DNA of 64,000 bases. It comes from Ptiloglossa arizonensis (Eukaryota; Arthropoda; Insecta; Hymenoptera; Colletidae). Below the pieces are notes generated by a model. It had not been told where the DNA came from. It was given only the letters and a program-made list of their open reading frames with translations, and did no database searches. The stretch lies in NCBI RefSeq assembly GCF_051014685.1, contig NC_135058.1, positions 7,168,811 through 7,232,810 on the forward strand, in the 5' to 3' direction. A program made the position numbers and the translations under genes. Of the stretch, positions 33,129-46,122 are shown piece after piece (position 1 is the first letter of the stretch; every line of letters begins with the position of its first letter).

Positions 33129-35432
33129 CTATATTGCAAACGACGTCATACATAATTTAATACTCGTTCAAAGAAACCATGAATACGATATGCGTCTCTA
33201 ATTGGTCCTTAAATAACCTTGAGGATTGATCGAGTACACGTAACACCATATTACGGTAAAATCTGGCAATTTCACGTGGAAGAGTCGTGCAACCTACCGG
33301 AACCGCAGAGGTAACTCCGTAAATATTGATTTTAACGAAAATTGCCTCGGACGAATATCCCGCAATAGGAAGACGCGAACGTAACGAATTCAAATTAAGA
33401 TCATTCACCAACGGTTCAATCTAATATTCTTCCGTAACGCAAACTGTAAACGTAATCGGCACGAAGGCTCGTTTCTCGATTGTATCGCTCGTTGGCGAGA
33501 TACCCCGTTGAAATTACATCGTTTCTCGATATCCTTATATTTATTTCGTCCACGAAGGTCCGGGCCGCGTAATCCCTCCGTTACTACCAAAGAACTTGCG
33601 CTATCAATTATTTCGATCGGCCGCAAATTTGCATCTCCGCTTGGCGAACGTTTCCGCGAAAAACTCGGTATTTAAATCGGTTGTCGAACGATTTGCATAA
33701 ATCGACTTCTGTCTACTTATCCTCGCGTCCGCCAGTCACCATCTTTTTCCAGCTGGTAGCTCCGTACCTACCAAGATTCCCCGGCCCGAGTTCTCGAGTT
33801 TCAATCGTTTTTCTTGGTCGCCGGCGTCCACCGTATCGCCGTGGAACTCACGCGGTCGCTCGCGGAGTTCCGTTCGTCGGGCCGGAAGGGCTTTTCTAAA
33901 TAAATTACACGGTGGCACCCGTGAGATTAGACGGGCCGATGCAACATTTAAACTTAATTCCATCGAGGTAACTTATTCATTCAAACGTTATCTTGGGATT
34001 CTCCGGGAGCGTAGTCGTTTGGCCGTCGGCCGCGATACCGTGGCAAACGGTCGACGGTTAACACGACCGGCCACGCACGACTACGCACACGTTTCCGTCT
34101 GTACGGACAACTCGACCGTACGGTACACCAGGGAACGTCCACGGATCGTGGAGTCACTCCGTTTCGGTGAATTCAGAAATTATTCAACGCTTTTTGACGT
34201 CTCGAGCGTTCTGGCCAGGTGTAGCTACGAGTCGCACGCGTCTCCACGAGGCGGACATAACCGTCGGAGACCGTTTTTATCCGTGATCATCCGGCGGATT
34301 ATCCTCCGCGAGGAAAGAATATCAAGGGCCGGGGGAGATCAAGAACCGTGGACCTGCCACTCGTTTCTCCAATTCTACGCGGTATGTATCGCGAACGCCC
34401 CTCATGAATAGGTAAACACCCTCACGTAGTCCCTTGTTATTATAAAAACAATTTCATCCGGGGACAACCGGGACTCCGCTCCGAAACAGACCCTCGTTAG
34501 AACTGAACTTCGGGCAATTATCTTCCGCAATAATCTCGTGGAAAATTTTTGGCCGACCACGCGCCGCTGCAACGGGCACCGAGTGTCAGAAAGTTGGATT
34601 CTGATGTGGCTATTTAATTTCCGCGTGGCGGCGGCGGCCGCGCGTTGTTATCGAGTTCTAGTTTTAACGCGTTATCTTAAGGATAACGGAACGGTGCCCG
34701 TGCAAATACGATAACACCTGTCCACTGTTAACCGTCGCTTTAAATGCTACGTACGTCCGGCCGGATGCGCGTTTCGGTGGATTCGGTTCAAAATTTGTTC
34801 GCAATGTCGAGAAAATGCGAATTCTACGGTGAACATCGATACAGAGTTCACGACGGGGAAGCACAGTTCGCGTCGTGATCGAATTTCGAACATCGTTCTC
34901 CGTGGCCGCGCGTTTTGTTTAATTCGATGCATCGGAATGAGGAGGGAGGGGAGCGGTGCGTGACTCGGTTAATGTCATGTATGTTTCATCAATGGTTATT
35001 AAAGCGAACCGGTGGAATAGTACACGCACAGATGGAATAGTTCCCCGATGAAGCGAATCGTTTAGTATTTTTCGGGTTTGTTCGTTGAATATTCGTTTCT
35101 GTAACGAAACAACCGCGGCGATATTCGGATAATCGAAACGATTATACCACGGATAACTGATACAAAATTAACCCAGTTCCTGTTTATGTCTCCTCGCCAC
35201 CAGGGACCCGTTAACTTGTGCGAACGATGATTCCAGACGGGGGATCAAATTTCATCCGCCAATGGTAAATAATATTTTCATGCACGTCATTTTACCGACA
35301 CTAGGGAATCGACGATTGGAGAGATTTTTATGTACGACTGTGTGTACGACTAATTGAGAGTCGTTAAAGAATAATTCGTACGGTTGAAAATGGTTCGAAT
35401 TGAGTAACTTGGCAGTACTCTAACGAAGATAT

Positions 35433-35576
35433 TAGGTTGTTCGGAAAGTGATTTCGTTTTCCAAAATGGAGAATATATAATTGAATAAAGTGTTTGTACG
35501 CTCTAAAAAAATTGTGTTTCATTTTTATCAAAAAAAAAAAAGAAAAGAACGAAACGACTTTCCGAAAAACTCGATA
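35433..35576. mobile_element. Mariner-derived MITE, complete (about 144 bp)
   Basis: The left terminus TAGGTTGTTCGGAAAGTGAT and the right terminus GACTTTCCGAAAAACTCGATA are inverted repeats bounded by TA dinucleotides, as expected for Tc1/mariner insertions. Inside are CCAAAATGGAGAATATATAA and an A-rich run next to the right end. It carries no coding sequence. Relative to the copies at 37.6 and 60.1 kb, the interior lies in inverse orientation. Confidence 0.8.
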
Positions 35577-37570
35577 CAATGACTTGTACAGAAATTGTTC
35601 ATTTTAATCCGGCCTCGGCGTAAGGAAAACATCCCGAATAACCGACACGCCGTTTCGGTTCAGTTTTATCTTCTTAACACTTTATCAGGGGCTGTCGCGT
35701 TTGCGTGAGTGTACTATAATCGGATTAAAACCAACTAACCGTTCAAGGCCACTGGCAAGGGACTATCCCCACAATACCGTGCCAGCCCCACCGTTTCACC
35801 TGTGAGCACACGCTCGCTTCTTTGCAGATAATCTAGCTAACTCGGGCCTTAAAAGTAAAAGTTGTGTCTAAGAAATTGCCTCGAACGGTCGACTCGATTC
35901 GATCGAAATTTCCGGTTTCGATTCGTGATATTATCACGCGTGAACCTGGAATTAAATTTTCTTTCACCTTTACTCAAACATTCAAATACTTCAATATAAA
36001 TATTGGTACGAACGACTACGAAAGTGTCTTTACATATTTAAATATTAATTATTTAAATTCACTCTCCAACTTGCACATATATAAGTAGGTTACAATTGAA
36101 CGGACACTTTATCGTAATTCGTCCGTGACCGATGCCACTCGGTACGCTCTGACCAATACTTTTACGTAAAGGGAAACACTGTCGGTAGATCGTATCCTTA
36201 CCCAAAGGTAATATTATTACAGACGTATTTTCTCAAATGGTTCCTCTTTCGACCCCTTCGAATCGGTAAAATTCTGATGGGCTTCGAAACGCATCGGTTA
36301 GTTCCCTACGGTAGCTCACCGAGCGAACGTAAATCGACACGGCAGTTAACAACGTGCCGCGCGAGGCCCGAGGTACTCAAAACGCCGCTGGCTATACACC
36401 AGCAGCTATACACAAATTAGCGACGTACCTCGGGTAGATTTATCGCGGGCGGATTAAGATTGACCGTAGAAGAGTGTCGGGAATAATCGATTTTTGTCGG
36501 TCGCGGCTGCGCGCGGGGCAACGCGCGACCTACAGCGCCTCTCGCGTCGACTGTGCGCACTCGCGTCGCTGTCACCGATTCGGCATAGGCGTAAACAAAC
36601 GCGCGCATTTTTTGTTCTCACGAGGCATCGTCCCCGTTGCAAGGAGAGGTCGCGTGGGCGTGGTCGTGGCAGTGACGTGTACAGTGCTCACGTGCGTGCG
36701 TGCAGGGGTGTTGTACGCGGCCTGATGCTGAATGTACGGGGCGCGAGGCCAACGACAGAGGTTGGCACGGACTGATTTCGCCATCAGACTGCCGCCAAGA
36801 GGGGAGGTCTGTCTCGCGTGCCAACACACATCAATGGTTCAGGTGAGTGACATTCGCCGCTTCTTGCTCCAACGACGATCCGTCCACCGATTGTTCGTTG
36901 TCCACGGTACGTGGAACGCGATCCTTGATCCATCGCGATCTCACGATGTAGACAATCTCGGGTCGAACGGTCATCGTGCATCGCTCGTACGGATAGACGA
37001 CCATCGCGTGCGAGATGTCGCCACTTGAGGCTCGCAAAGTGGACGATGCCACTGCGCTCACGTGGCTTTGTACCTTCCGTAACTCCCGTGCGTGACCTTG
37101 TTGCTACGAAGCGTTCCCGCTTGCACTTTTCAGGTCTGTTTTCTTCGGGTCGTTTTGTTGCACCGTTTCGCGGTGAAAGTTACAAATGTTGCGCCAACTT
37201 ATATATATATATTTTTTCTTTTAACGAGTTTCACGCGCACTGTTCCGGAGCAACGACCAAGGATACATCGTTTGGAAATACTTTTGAAATCGATGACTCC
37301 GATGCTTGAACTTATATCGAGGTATTGTCCCGATGCAGCTGCGATGCACGCGCATACCATACGTAGTACACATGTATGCGAATTAATATGATACAACCGT
37401 GGATGGATATCGAGTTACGTTGAAACGACCTTGAAACGATCTCGATACTTCCAAACGTGATCTCAACGTTTCAAACGGTCGCTGTCCACGGTTCGCGCGT
37501 TTACCGTATAAACGCGAAATGAATCCGTGTGAAAACATTTTGTACAGAAATTTGTTTCGCCGATAATCCA

Positions 37571-37695
37571 TTGAGTTGTTCGGAAAGTCGTTTCGTTTCT
37601 TTTGGCGAAAATGAAACACGTTTAGCATGTTCAAACGTTTTATTAAATCATACATTCTCCATTTTGGAAAACGAAACGACTTTCCGAACGACCTA
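37571..37695. mobile_element. Mariner-derived MITE, complete (about 125 bp)
   Basis: The ends are TTGAGTTGTTCGGAAAGTCG and GACTTTCCGAACGACCTA, with the inner parts TGAAACACG and CTCCATTTTGGAAAACG seen in the other copies. There is no coding sequence. Confidence 0.8.
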
Positions 37696-38106
37696 ACAGT
37701 TTCCACTTTTCGGCGACACATTTCCCGTAACACCGGGAACAATATCGTCGCTCGAAACGAAACCGATGCCCGATGCGTAGTCCGAGCGGTTAACCCCGGA
37801 CAAAAATGGTGTTGTTCTCCAATCTAGGAACCATTAATCCGGCGAGAGTCTCGGAAATTCTCGTGGGTTAAGCGAACAGTGTAAACCCTTAGCCGGGTCG
37901 TTGTGGCCCTTTATGTAAATGGATAATGGGTCTCTCCTCAGCACTTGGCCGGGTTCCTAGACGACCAGTACCTACGTACGTTGCAACGCCGAAGGGCAGT
38001 TCATTAACTGCCGGACTCTGGTTCGATGAGAGCTACGGAGAGTCGAATGGCTTTGAAGTGGCGGACGCCTCGAGGGCGTCCACTGCTGAACAATGAGAAT
38101 TATCTT

Positions 38107-38132
38107 GTCTTTCTCTCTCTCTCTCTCTTCCT
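38107..38132. repeat. (TC)n microsatellite
   Basis: A run of TC dinucleotides bounded by TTTC and TTCC. Confidence 0.85.
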
Positions 38133-38931
38133 CTTCGAACCGTGCACCCCTTCCTTCTTCACCTTCACCCTTTCCGTCTCCATATTCGTCTCTTTTCATA
38201 CGTGCGCGCGTACGTGTCGGCGCAGCCTGGCGCCGTTAATTGAGCCGCTTCGGGCGAGGAAACAATCATTGCGGGATTGCCATATATGAAAGCGATCTTA
38301 ATGAATGGACGGACGAGGAGTATCGAAGTGTGTCCCCGGTGCTCGCTGCCAATTATTGTGGCCAGCGAGCGAAACGGAATGGGTCGTCTATCGTCGATAC
38401 AGCTGCATAATTACGGTCAGAAACGAAGCGCAAATGTCATCCCGAACACGGCACAATGAGGGTAGATTGAGAATTGCTCGCACGGTCCGTGGAATGAGAA
38501 TGGAAATTCGCGCGGAACGGGACGGACGCGGCGCGGTGCGGCGCGGGTGCCTTCGTGGAAATTGTCTTCTTGCCGGGGTCGGTGTTCTTGCACGCGTTTG
38601 TCAACGGTCGCCAACACAAACGCCACGGGCGCATCGTTTTCACCGTGTAAGCGTAAATTCGCGTTTCCTCGTATCGGGCCCGACCGTACGTAAAGAGCGA
38701 AAATCGTCCGCGTTGAAAATTTCCCCGCGGATTATGTACCGATCTCGCGTCGTTCACGAAACGCGGGAACCCGTTTAAACGCGTCGAGATACTCCAACGC
38801 TGTACGAACCTTTACTTTATCCGGTTTTCGCGAAATCGTACGCGTGTAATTGTACACGAGACTCGAAGGCACGTTTGGCGACTGTTAATAATTTGAAAAT
38901 GTATATGTAAGAAGGAATAGAAGTGGGGAGA

Positions 38932-38998
38932 GCGTTTCATCCCGGGCCTGCTAGTGGACTCGTCATTAAGGCATCCTAGCAGGCCCTGCCTTATACGC
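38932..38998 (-). ncRNA. Hammerhead ribozyme-like sequence, type III, copy 1 (core position C3 mutated)
   Basis: Read on the minus strand from 38998. Stem III 5' strand GCGU is 38998-38995, with cleavage-site base A at 38994 (GUA). Stem I is TAAGGCA (38993-38987) with TGCCTTA (38973-38967), around a 13-nt loop. The core reads ATGACGA (38966-38960) where the consensus is CUGANGA. Stem II is GUCC (38959-38956) with GGAU (38942-38939); GAA is 38938-38936; stem III 3' strand ACGC (38935-38932) pairs perfectly with GCGU. The order stem III-cleavage-stem I-core-stem II-GAA-stem III is the type III layout. C3 to A breaks the C3-G8 pair and should nearly abolish cleavage. The loops of stems I and II share 11 complementary bases. 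This is a fold by eye; an ordinary hairpin is the main alternative. Confidence 0.6.
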
Positions 38999-39112
38999 CG
39001 GGACATTGAAAGATCGGTAAGAGGTCGTATATATACCGATCGGAGCAGGTACGGGAACTTGCGGGAAACGGTTGGTGGTGAGTTTCCCTCTGGTGGCAAG
39101 CTTGGGTAGCGC
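38999..39112 (-). mobile_element. TATA-containing body of the hammerhead element, copy 1
   Basis: On the minus strand, this stretch from 39112 down to the ribozyme matches 50821-50934 along its whole length with scattered substitutions. Shared blocks are GCTACCCA, AGAGGGAAACT, GCAAGTTCCC, TACCTGCTCCGAT, TATATATACGA, TCTTACCGATCT and AATGTCCCG. The TATA-like run lies about 30-35 bases before the ribozyme. No ORF is present. It may be an LTR or pseudo-LTR fragment, or a small nonautonomous retroelement. Confidence 0.65.
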
Positions 39113-42100
39113 CGCCACACACGTCTCGGACCTTGTCGCGTTCTAACGCGTAAAAAATATATTTCCCCCCTGCCGGTGAAACATCGGGGGAAAAAAAGGC
39201 AAAGACGGTGGCTCCTGTTGGTAAACGCGGGCTCTCTAAATCATCCTTTTCAGAGATACAACCCCTTTTAAACCGAATAAAAACTTCGTGTTGTTTTCGC
39301 GTGAAATACGACGTTTGCGCGATCGAGGTGAACTCCGGAATTGGCCCTGGGATTGAATTTTTTCTCGTTTCGAGATCTATTTATACGGAATTTTTTTGCT
39401 CAATATTGAAACTTCCACTTGGAAATACATTATGACCGTTTGATTAAGTTAATTATTGAGTGTTCAAGGAATTACGAACAGGAGACGTGTAATCGTCGCA
39501 CTGTAATAGTCGTTCAATGCGAAATTTTTCCTGTTCGTCTTTGATATTTTTCGATATATATTTTTGTATTTGTCGAGCGTTTGTATATTCAAAGGTCGAT
39601 TTTTGTAAAATGTTCTCTTAGAAACGTTATATTTTGGGTTGAACGCTATTTACGGTCGATATCGCACGCGAGCTTCTTTGTGCTGTAATAGAATCGTGTG
39701 TTTTATTATTTTTCTAGATACGATCAGAATGCTAATTCGTTCCGCGTCATTAACGTTTCAATTTAATTGTTACACACATTACCTGGATACAGTATGTGCA
39801 CACAAGTGCACGTACTAAAGCTCCACGAGAAGGAAGACTGGCAGCTTGTAACTCCATGCGTGACTTACGCTGTTCGTAGCAGTTTCGTATCAGATTATGG
39901 TTATGGCAGCTTACCTAATGACTCGCTATCAAAATAATTGTCGGCAGCGTGGTAATCGCTGGCGGCTGCATAAATACAGTTCCCTAAACGCTGAACGTTA
40001 CCCAGTGATTTAAAAAGCTTTAGCGTTTTTCTTCTTCAATTGAGACGCTTGGATACATTTCCTCCTATTTATATTGCCAATAGTGAAATCGATAAAAATG
40101 AGTAAATAACTTGCTTATAAGTTTTTACTTATCGATTCGATTTACCAATTATGTTTACGTGTATACGTTTATGTATATGTTTATCCACGTATGTTCGTGT
40201 AATTTCTTTACAATTTTTGTACCAATGTAGAGTGACCAATTGTGCGTTTATTGGTCCTGTAAATAAATCCGCGCGATGAAAATTTTCGAGCGCATATATT
40301 CCGTCGTATATACACGTAGTTTCGGTCTTATCAATGGCTTACACAACTCTTCGTCGGAAGTATCGATGCAGTCTGATACGTCCACCTATAAATCACGAGT
40401 ATGCAATATATTGGATGTGTCACACGTGATCATGGAAAAGAGAATATCGTATCTCAATATGTATTGTACAGCTTCTATGGAACGTGTCCATATTTTCTGC
40501 TACATTTAGATAAATCTATACGCCTGCCATGCATTCTTAAAGCTTTGAAATTCCCTCTTTAAATCGTTGCTTTTAAGCTGTTCTTTTCTACCGAATTTTT
40601 TCATATTCGAGAAGTCGTACAATTTGTTTCGCAGGTCAGCGTATCGAGGAAATTAGTATGCACGGTTTGAATTAAATAACGATCTTCCTCTCATTCGACG
40701 AAATCACCAATTTGCGTTTCACCCTGAAAGCCAGCGAGGTTCGTCAAAACATCGATTTCCACTTTCTGCGTTAAAATATCGCTTTTGAAAGTAATCAAAC
40801 GCAACGAAGTAGCTTTTCGATTAAGCAGATTATAAATTTTCTGAATTCAATATCAACACCGATTCACGAAATACGGTGGGAGACGGTCATTGGTAGCGAT
40901 AACATTCGAAGGTCTGTGATTTAAGCGATAATAAAAGTAGATAAGCGACTAGAACAACTCGTTTAGCATTATGCATAATACATGTTTAGTAACCATGAAT
41001 TCTCGATGCGTAGATCAACGAGTAATGCGTGTCACGTACAACAGGTCGATATAGAAGAATTGCAGTTTCATTTTAAACGTAATACTATAAATAAAGACAT
41101 GTCAGATAGTTCAAGATCGTCACTATTTGAGTGGGATTATGTAGGTATTGACCAAAGGTCTTTTTAAATAATCAATTCCTCCAAGTATTTATTCTTATCC
41201 TTCTTGAAGTTAAGATAGTACGTATAGAGAAATACGTAACTTCACTTATACGAAAAGATAGTGATTCCATGGATAAAGATAAGAAAAAAGTGTTCTATAA
41301 ATATCTTTCGAAAAATTCTCCGTTAAAAGTTGACAGGAATGTGTATAATAGTACAGTGTCGAACAAGTATACATCGATGGTGTATATCTTATCTGAATCA
41401 ATTCGGTATGACCGATAACTATTATTTTGTTTACAGCAGTTCATTGACAGTAGTGCAGTGTACTTGGTACGTCCTAAATAGTACAACAACGATTACCAAA
41501 ACAATAAGAACATTTTTCCAATAACCTGATTAGATAATATCGACGAACAATTCCCGATAAAAGAATTCCACGTTCCTCGGTATTTATTATTGATAATTTT
41601 GTTTGCCATTTGTATGGACGTCTGCAACGGAATCGCAAAGAAACACATCCTCTCGTAAATTCAATACTACGCCGGTATTAAACTTGAACCTATCTATAGA
41701 GGCGGACAATATTCTAAAATGTAAAGTTAGGAACGAGACCCGACCCAGTTTCCTTTATGTTTCATATTTTTGTCATAAATTTTTAACAAAGGAATTTTCG
41801 AAGCATATTCATGTAACATTTCCTTCTTATCTCCAACCATAGAATATGCTGCCTATGTTTGGCCAGAAAATTCCTAGACACTTTGTGCAATATTTGCCGA
41901 CATGCTTGCCGGTTTCTTTCGAATACGTTTGGCGACACGTGTGGCCACGAATTAAAACGATGGGCTTCGTATTTTCTTTATTTTCTCAACAGCGCAGCGT
42001 TCAACGAAGCAACCGTGAAAAAATGATAAATTCCAGAACGCGTATTGGAAAATACACGGAAATTGTTTACCTATTCGATCGCGAAGTGTTTTTCGTCGAG

Positions 42101-42600
42101 TTACTCTCCAAGGATTCTATAGCGGGGGAGGGTTTATCTTCGTCGGGAAAAAACGCAAATAATCGTCGAAAATTCGACCATCGACGACGTACGAACGGTG
42201 ATCTGGCCACCGACAAACTGTTGGTTAGTTTGCGGCGAGAATACGGAGCGTTTGACGAGTCCCTATCAGGTCCGATACGTGCAATTTATCCGCCTCGTAG
42301 ATAGTATCTCTCGGTAGGTGCGTGTATCCGAAATGATTCGTTCGATCCGATAAGCGCTCGCGTGCGCGCGCACGTCAGTCCGTTGAACGGTGAGCGGTGG
42401 TCGCGATGGATGGATAGATAGATTTCTCTTGTTCGTCCGGTAACTTGTTTGATTTCAATCATTTTCGAGTGTTTTCAATATATTTTCGAAGTGTTTTCGA
42501 CGGGCGGCCGGCAACGCGATCGGGGGTATATTGTTTTATCGTTTCCGAGCGTTTTCAATGGGGTCGACGCGACGGATATACAAATCGAGAACGTCGAATT

Positions 42601-42650
42601 ACACCCCCCACCCCCACCTGTCCCCGTTCACCGTCCACCACCCCCCTGTC
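42601..42650. repeat. C-rich tract (G-rich on the minus strand)
   Basis: Runs such as ACCCCCCACCCCCACC followed by CCACCACCCCCC. The minus strand could form a G-quadruplex. No gene is attached to it. Confidence 0.55.
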
Positions 42651-43949
42651 CCTCGGTCGTGTTTGGTCGTCGTCTGATGTTCCCGCGCGCTCACGTTGAA
42701 TTATTTTCCCGACGTTTTCCGCGCTTCCGTCACGCGATTCGTTTATTTTCACCGCGAGACTTCCGTTCTCCGTCCAATTTGACACAATGTTTTTAATCGA
42801 ACGAAACCGTCGATGGATATTCGCGCGGCACGCGGCGGCCGAGGAACACCGCTTCGCTCGCTCGCTCGATCGCGTGGTTCTTTTTTTTTTCATTTTTATT
42901 TGGTTTTTTCTTTTTTTTTTTGTTTAACTCGTCACGGGTTAACGAAATGTTGAACTTTATACGGACCGCTGTTCGAACTGAATTTCCCAACGGAATATCC
43001 GACGTGCTTCGTGCTCGAATTAAAGTTAACGCTGATGGGGATTAACGAGCAACATTAGCGCAGGAATTCCACGTACAGGGTTTAAGAAACACGGGGTTCT
43101 TAAATTGGACGCGTTTTACTTAATTCCGCATACATCGGGGAGCGGGTAATTATGTTTGCCTTTCATTAGACCGACGGAGGCGGGACTACTCGGTTTCGTT
43201 TGTTTTTCACGCGACCGACCGTGAATACACTTTCTCGATTGTTGAATCTTTGAATTGTGCAATCGTCCGTATTTGCGTGTGTAGTTTCTTTTCCCACGGA
43301 AATCGGAAATCTTCGAATCGTTTCGCACGGTTCGCCGTTAATTGGGAGTCGTTTCGAGAGCAAATTCGGAAACTGTTGATAAATACTTTGCATCTTTTGA
43401 CGCGAAACTCGTACGAAAATGTTTGGCTCGTCGTTCAAACAAATGCGTTCCGATCAGTGTAAACAATGTTGTCCGTTCAATGTCACGGCTATTCCCCCAC
43501 CTCGATGTTCGATCGTCGCGCCATCTCGTTCCTCGTTTCCGGAGTGGGGGTAGTGACGCGTCGGGTCAAAGTTGTGCGCGGAAGAGAGACCAAAGAACGA
43601 GCAGAGACTCGCGAAAACAAGAAGCGACGAAACTGGTGTCGCTATTATTTACCGAGTAAAAGAAAACATCGTCGAAGTTACACCGCAGTTATCTCGATGT
43701 TATCTTCACGCGCGCAGTCACAGTTGTCACGAAAGACGCGTTATCTTTCAAAAATGTATACAGTTCTTTGCACCGTGTCTCTCGAGCCGCGATAAGCATC
43801 GAGAAGTAAAGCGTGGCCGTGCAACTGTTACTTCTGCATTCTTTCGCGGGCCGCTGTCCGGTACTTAGTTTCCGTGTACGACAAAGCCCGCTAATTACTC
43901 GACGAGGAAGCACGCGCGACGTCTCTTGACACGATTTACACTTCTAGAA

Positions 43950-44030
43950 AACGGAAAGAGAGAAAGAGAGTGAGAGAAGGAAAGCTTGAAAAATAGAGAG
44001 AATGAGAGAGTGAAAGAGAGAGTACAGTAC
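43950..44030. repeat. Purine-rich (GA)n-like tract
   Basis: Imperfect GAGA/AAGAGAG repeats on the plus strand. A second purine-rich tract (GAAGAGGAAGAAGAAG type) lies at about 44,225-44,290. Confidence 0.8.
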
Positions 44031-44850
44031 GCGGTTGTCGCGCGGTCGCGTGTTTCCGCGACGCGACGGTCGGCCAGCCTTCTTCGTTTTCTTGCTTCTT
44101 CCTGTTCCGGCGTGTTTGTTCGTGGCAGATCTGAGAATCACGGCTTGTTTAATTATCTCGGTAGTTATGCAAAGCAAATACGTGCACCGGGGGAGAAAAT
44201 TGAAGACCTGCTAATTATCGCGTAAAGACGTAAGAAGGAGAACGAGAAAGAGGAGGAAGAAGAGGAAGAAGAAGAGGGACGAAGAAGAACTGGGGTAAAA
44301 ACGTGGCGGAACGGCGGGTAAAAGGGGAGGGTCGGTCGTTTAATTGCAGCGGTTCACCACTCGACAAAAGTGGCTTTCGTGCTTTCCGGACTACGACAGT
44401 TATGCCTGACCTCCAGCCATGAAAAGAAATTCCTTTTTGAGATTCCATCGAGGCCGGCTAATTATTTTTTCTTCTATGTACATCCGGAACCGAGCGTTCG
44501 CAATTAGCTTCGCGTCGGTCCAGGGGGAGGACGGAGTCTTTTAACCGCGGATATAAATTTTTCGCGTTTAAGTTGCTCGTTTGCGATTGGTCACCGTGCG
44601 TACGTCACTTTTTTCCCGGAGTGCTTTCGGTCTTGTTGGACAACACCGAGCAAAACGTTCGTTACGCGTTCAATTCGAGATTAGATATCGATAAGGGGCG
44701 TAGCCCGTCTCTTGTACGCTTTTGTTTAAATATCGTAATATACTTTCCAGGTGTGTAATTCCTTTGTGCTCGTTCGAGTCGAGTTACGAATATTAGTGCA
44801 CGAATTCGGACGAATAGAGCGTGCTCGGTAGATTCGTGCATCTAACTAGA

Positions 44851-45184
44851 GTACTGTTCGATAAGTTTTATCGTTGGATAAGAAACGGCGCTATTATCTA
44901 TCCTATTCGTCAGATTTAGCTCCCTCTGACTTCTGGCTGTTCTCAAATATCAAAAAATTTACGAGTGGGAGACGATTTTCATCGAACGAAAAGGCAATAG
45001 CAGCCGTGGATGCGTGTTTCGACAGTCTTTCGAATTCTCGCTTCAGGGACGGAATTCATAAATTAGAACATCGCTGGAACAAATGTATCGAAGTTCAGAG
45101 AGAGTATATTGAATACCAAATGTATTTCAAACCACGAAATCGTGTTTTTCTTATCGAACGACAAAAATTATTGAACAACCTGCA
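44851..45184 (+). pseudogene. Mariner-family transposase fragment (C-terminal part) in a deleted element
   Basis: Cut-and-paste DDE/D transposase remnant. The left terminus TGTTCGATAAGTTTTATCGTT is at about 44853, and ATTGAACAACCT near 45,170-45,181 is the right-end type. The frame open from 44874 encodes SSDLAPSDFWLFSNIKKF, then GRRFSSNEKAIAAVDACF, RFRDGIHKLEHRWNKCIEV and QREYIEYQMYF. This is the classic C-terminal part of mariner transposases; the Asp in SSDLAPSD corresponds to the third catalytic residue. The N-terminal DNA-binding domain and the first two catalytic Asp are missing because the left terminus joins directly to the C-terminal part. The fragment has no stop or frameshift across about 80 residues, so the deletion is probably not very old. 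It cannot encode active transposase. Confidence 0.85.
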
Positions 45185-46022
45185 CTCGTTCGATAAAACT
45201 TATTTAACGATCCAGTACAGTATCGTACATACACGATGCTATATCGGAGCACATTGTGCTCCGCTCGATGGGAACGTAATTGTATTCGGAACGGTTGATA
45301 CATAGATTGATCCGAGTAAAAAGCGCAAATTGAAAATGAAAGACGGATTGGTAATCCAAAGATCGTCGGTTAATCGACGATGCAATTTTTCAACGTTACC
45401 TCCAAAGTTCAACGGCTGATCGAAGATAACGTGCACGAAGTTTCGGAGCCGGACGATCACCAAATACGACCGTGCAAATACGTTTTCTAAGATCGGCAAG
45501 TATTCCACCGATCGTTTCATCGGACGTGGTTTTAAATTTCTTTCATTTGATATCTACGTATCTGGTGAACTGAACAAAGTCGTTGGACTTACTTTTGACG
45601 ATCGACGATCCTCCAACGGCTACGGAATAGCGAACGACGAATCGATCAACGAACGGTTCAGGATGGTTCTCGGAGAAATCGTTGCACAGTATATTAAAAC
45701 GTACGTCCCGACGCGACGACGCGTTTCGTGAAATCTTCGGCGAAGTATCGCCGCAGCCTGAGGTGTTTCCCGCGAGTTCGATAATACGCACGTTCGCTTA
45801 TCTCCTCGTGGAGGTAGGGGCGGGACGGGCCGGGCGCAATTCGTTTATTATCACAAACCGCATCTCTTTCCAATACCCCTTTCACCGGGTGTATTCGAGT
45901 AGAGGAGAGGCCATAGAAGCGGCTACGTCGTTTCAGCCGCGGTGAAAGAAAAAGACCGAGAAAGGGGGTGGGAGAAAGGAAAGAGGGAGTTTCAAAGAAT
46001 TTCCAATTCTCAGCTTTTCAAC

Positions 46023-46122
46023 GCTGCTGCCGCCGCCGCCGCTGCCGCTACTGCCGCTACTGCCGCTACTGCCGCCGCCGTTGCCGCCGCCACTGCCGCC
46101 ACTGCCGCCGCCGCCGCCGCCT
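46023..46122. repeat. GCC/GCT/ACT trinucleotide repeat
   Basis: About 100 bases of GCC-type triplets with GCT, ACT and GTT variants. Frames through it read polyalanine-like on plus and polyglycine/serine on minus, but no flanking sequence looks coding, so I treat it as a simple repeat. Confidence 0.85.

Noticed and set aside
41846..42304. 152-residue ORF beginning MLPMFGQKIPRHFVQYLP
   Set aside because: It has no recognisable motif, no exon partners and mixed composition; the length is plausible by chance in this composition.
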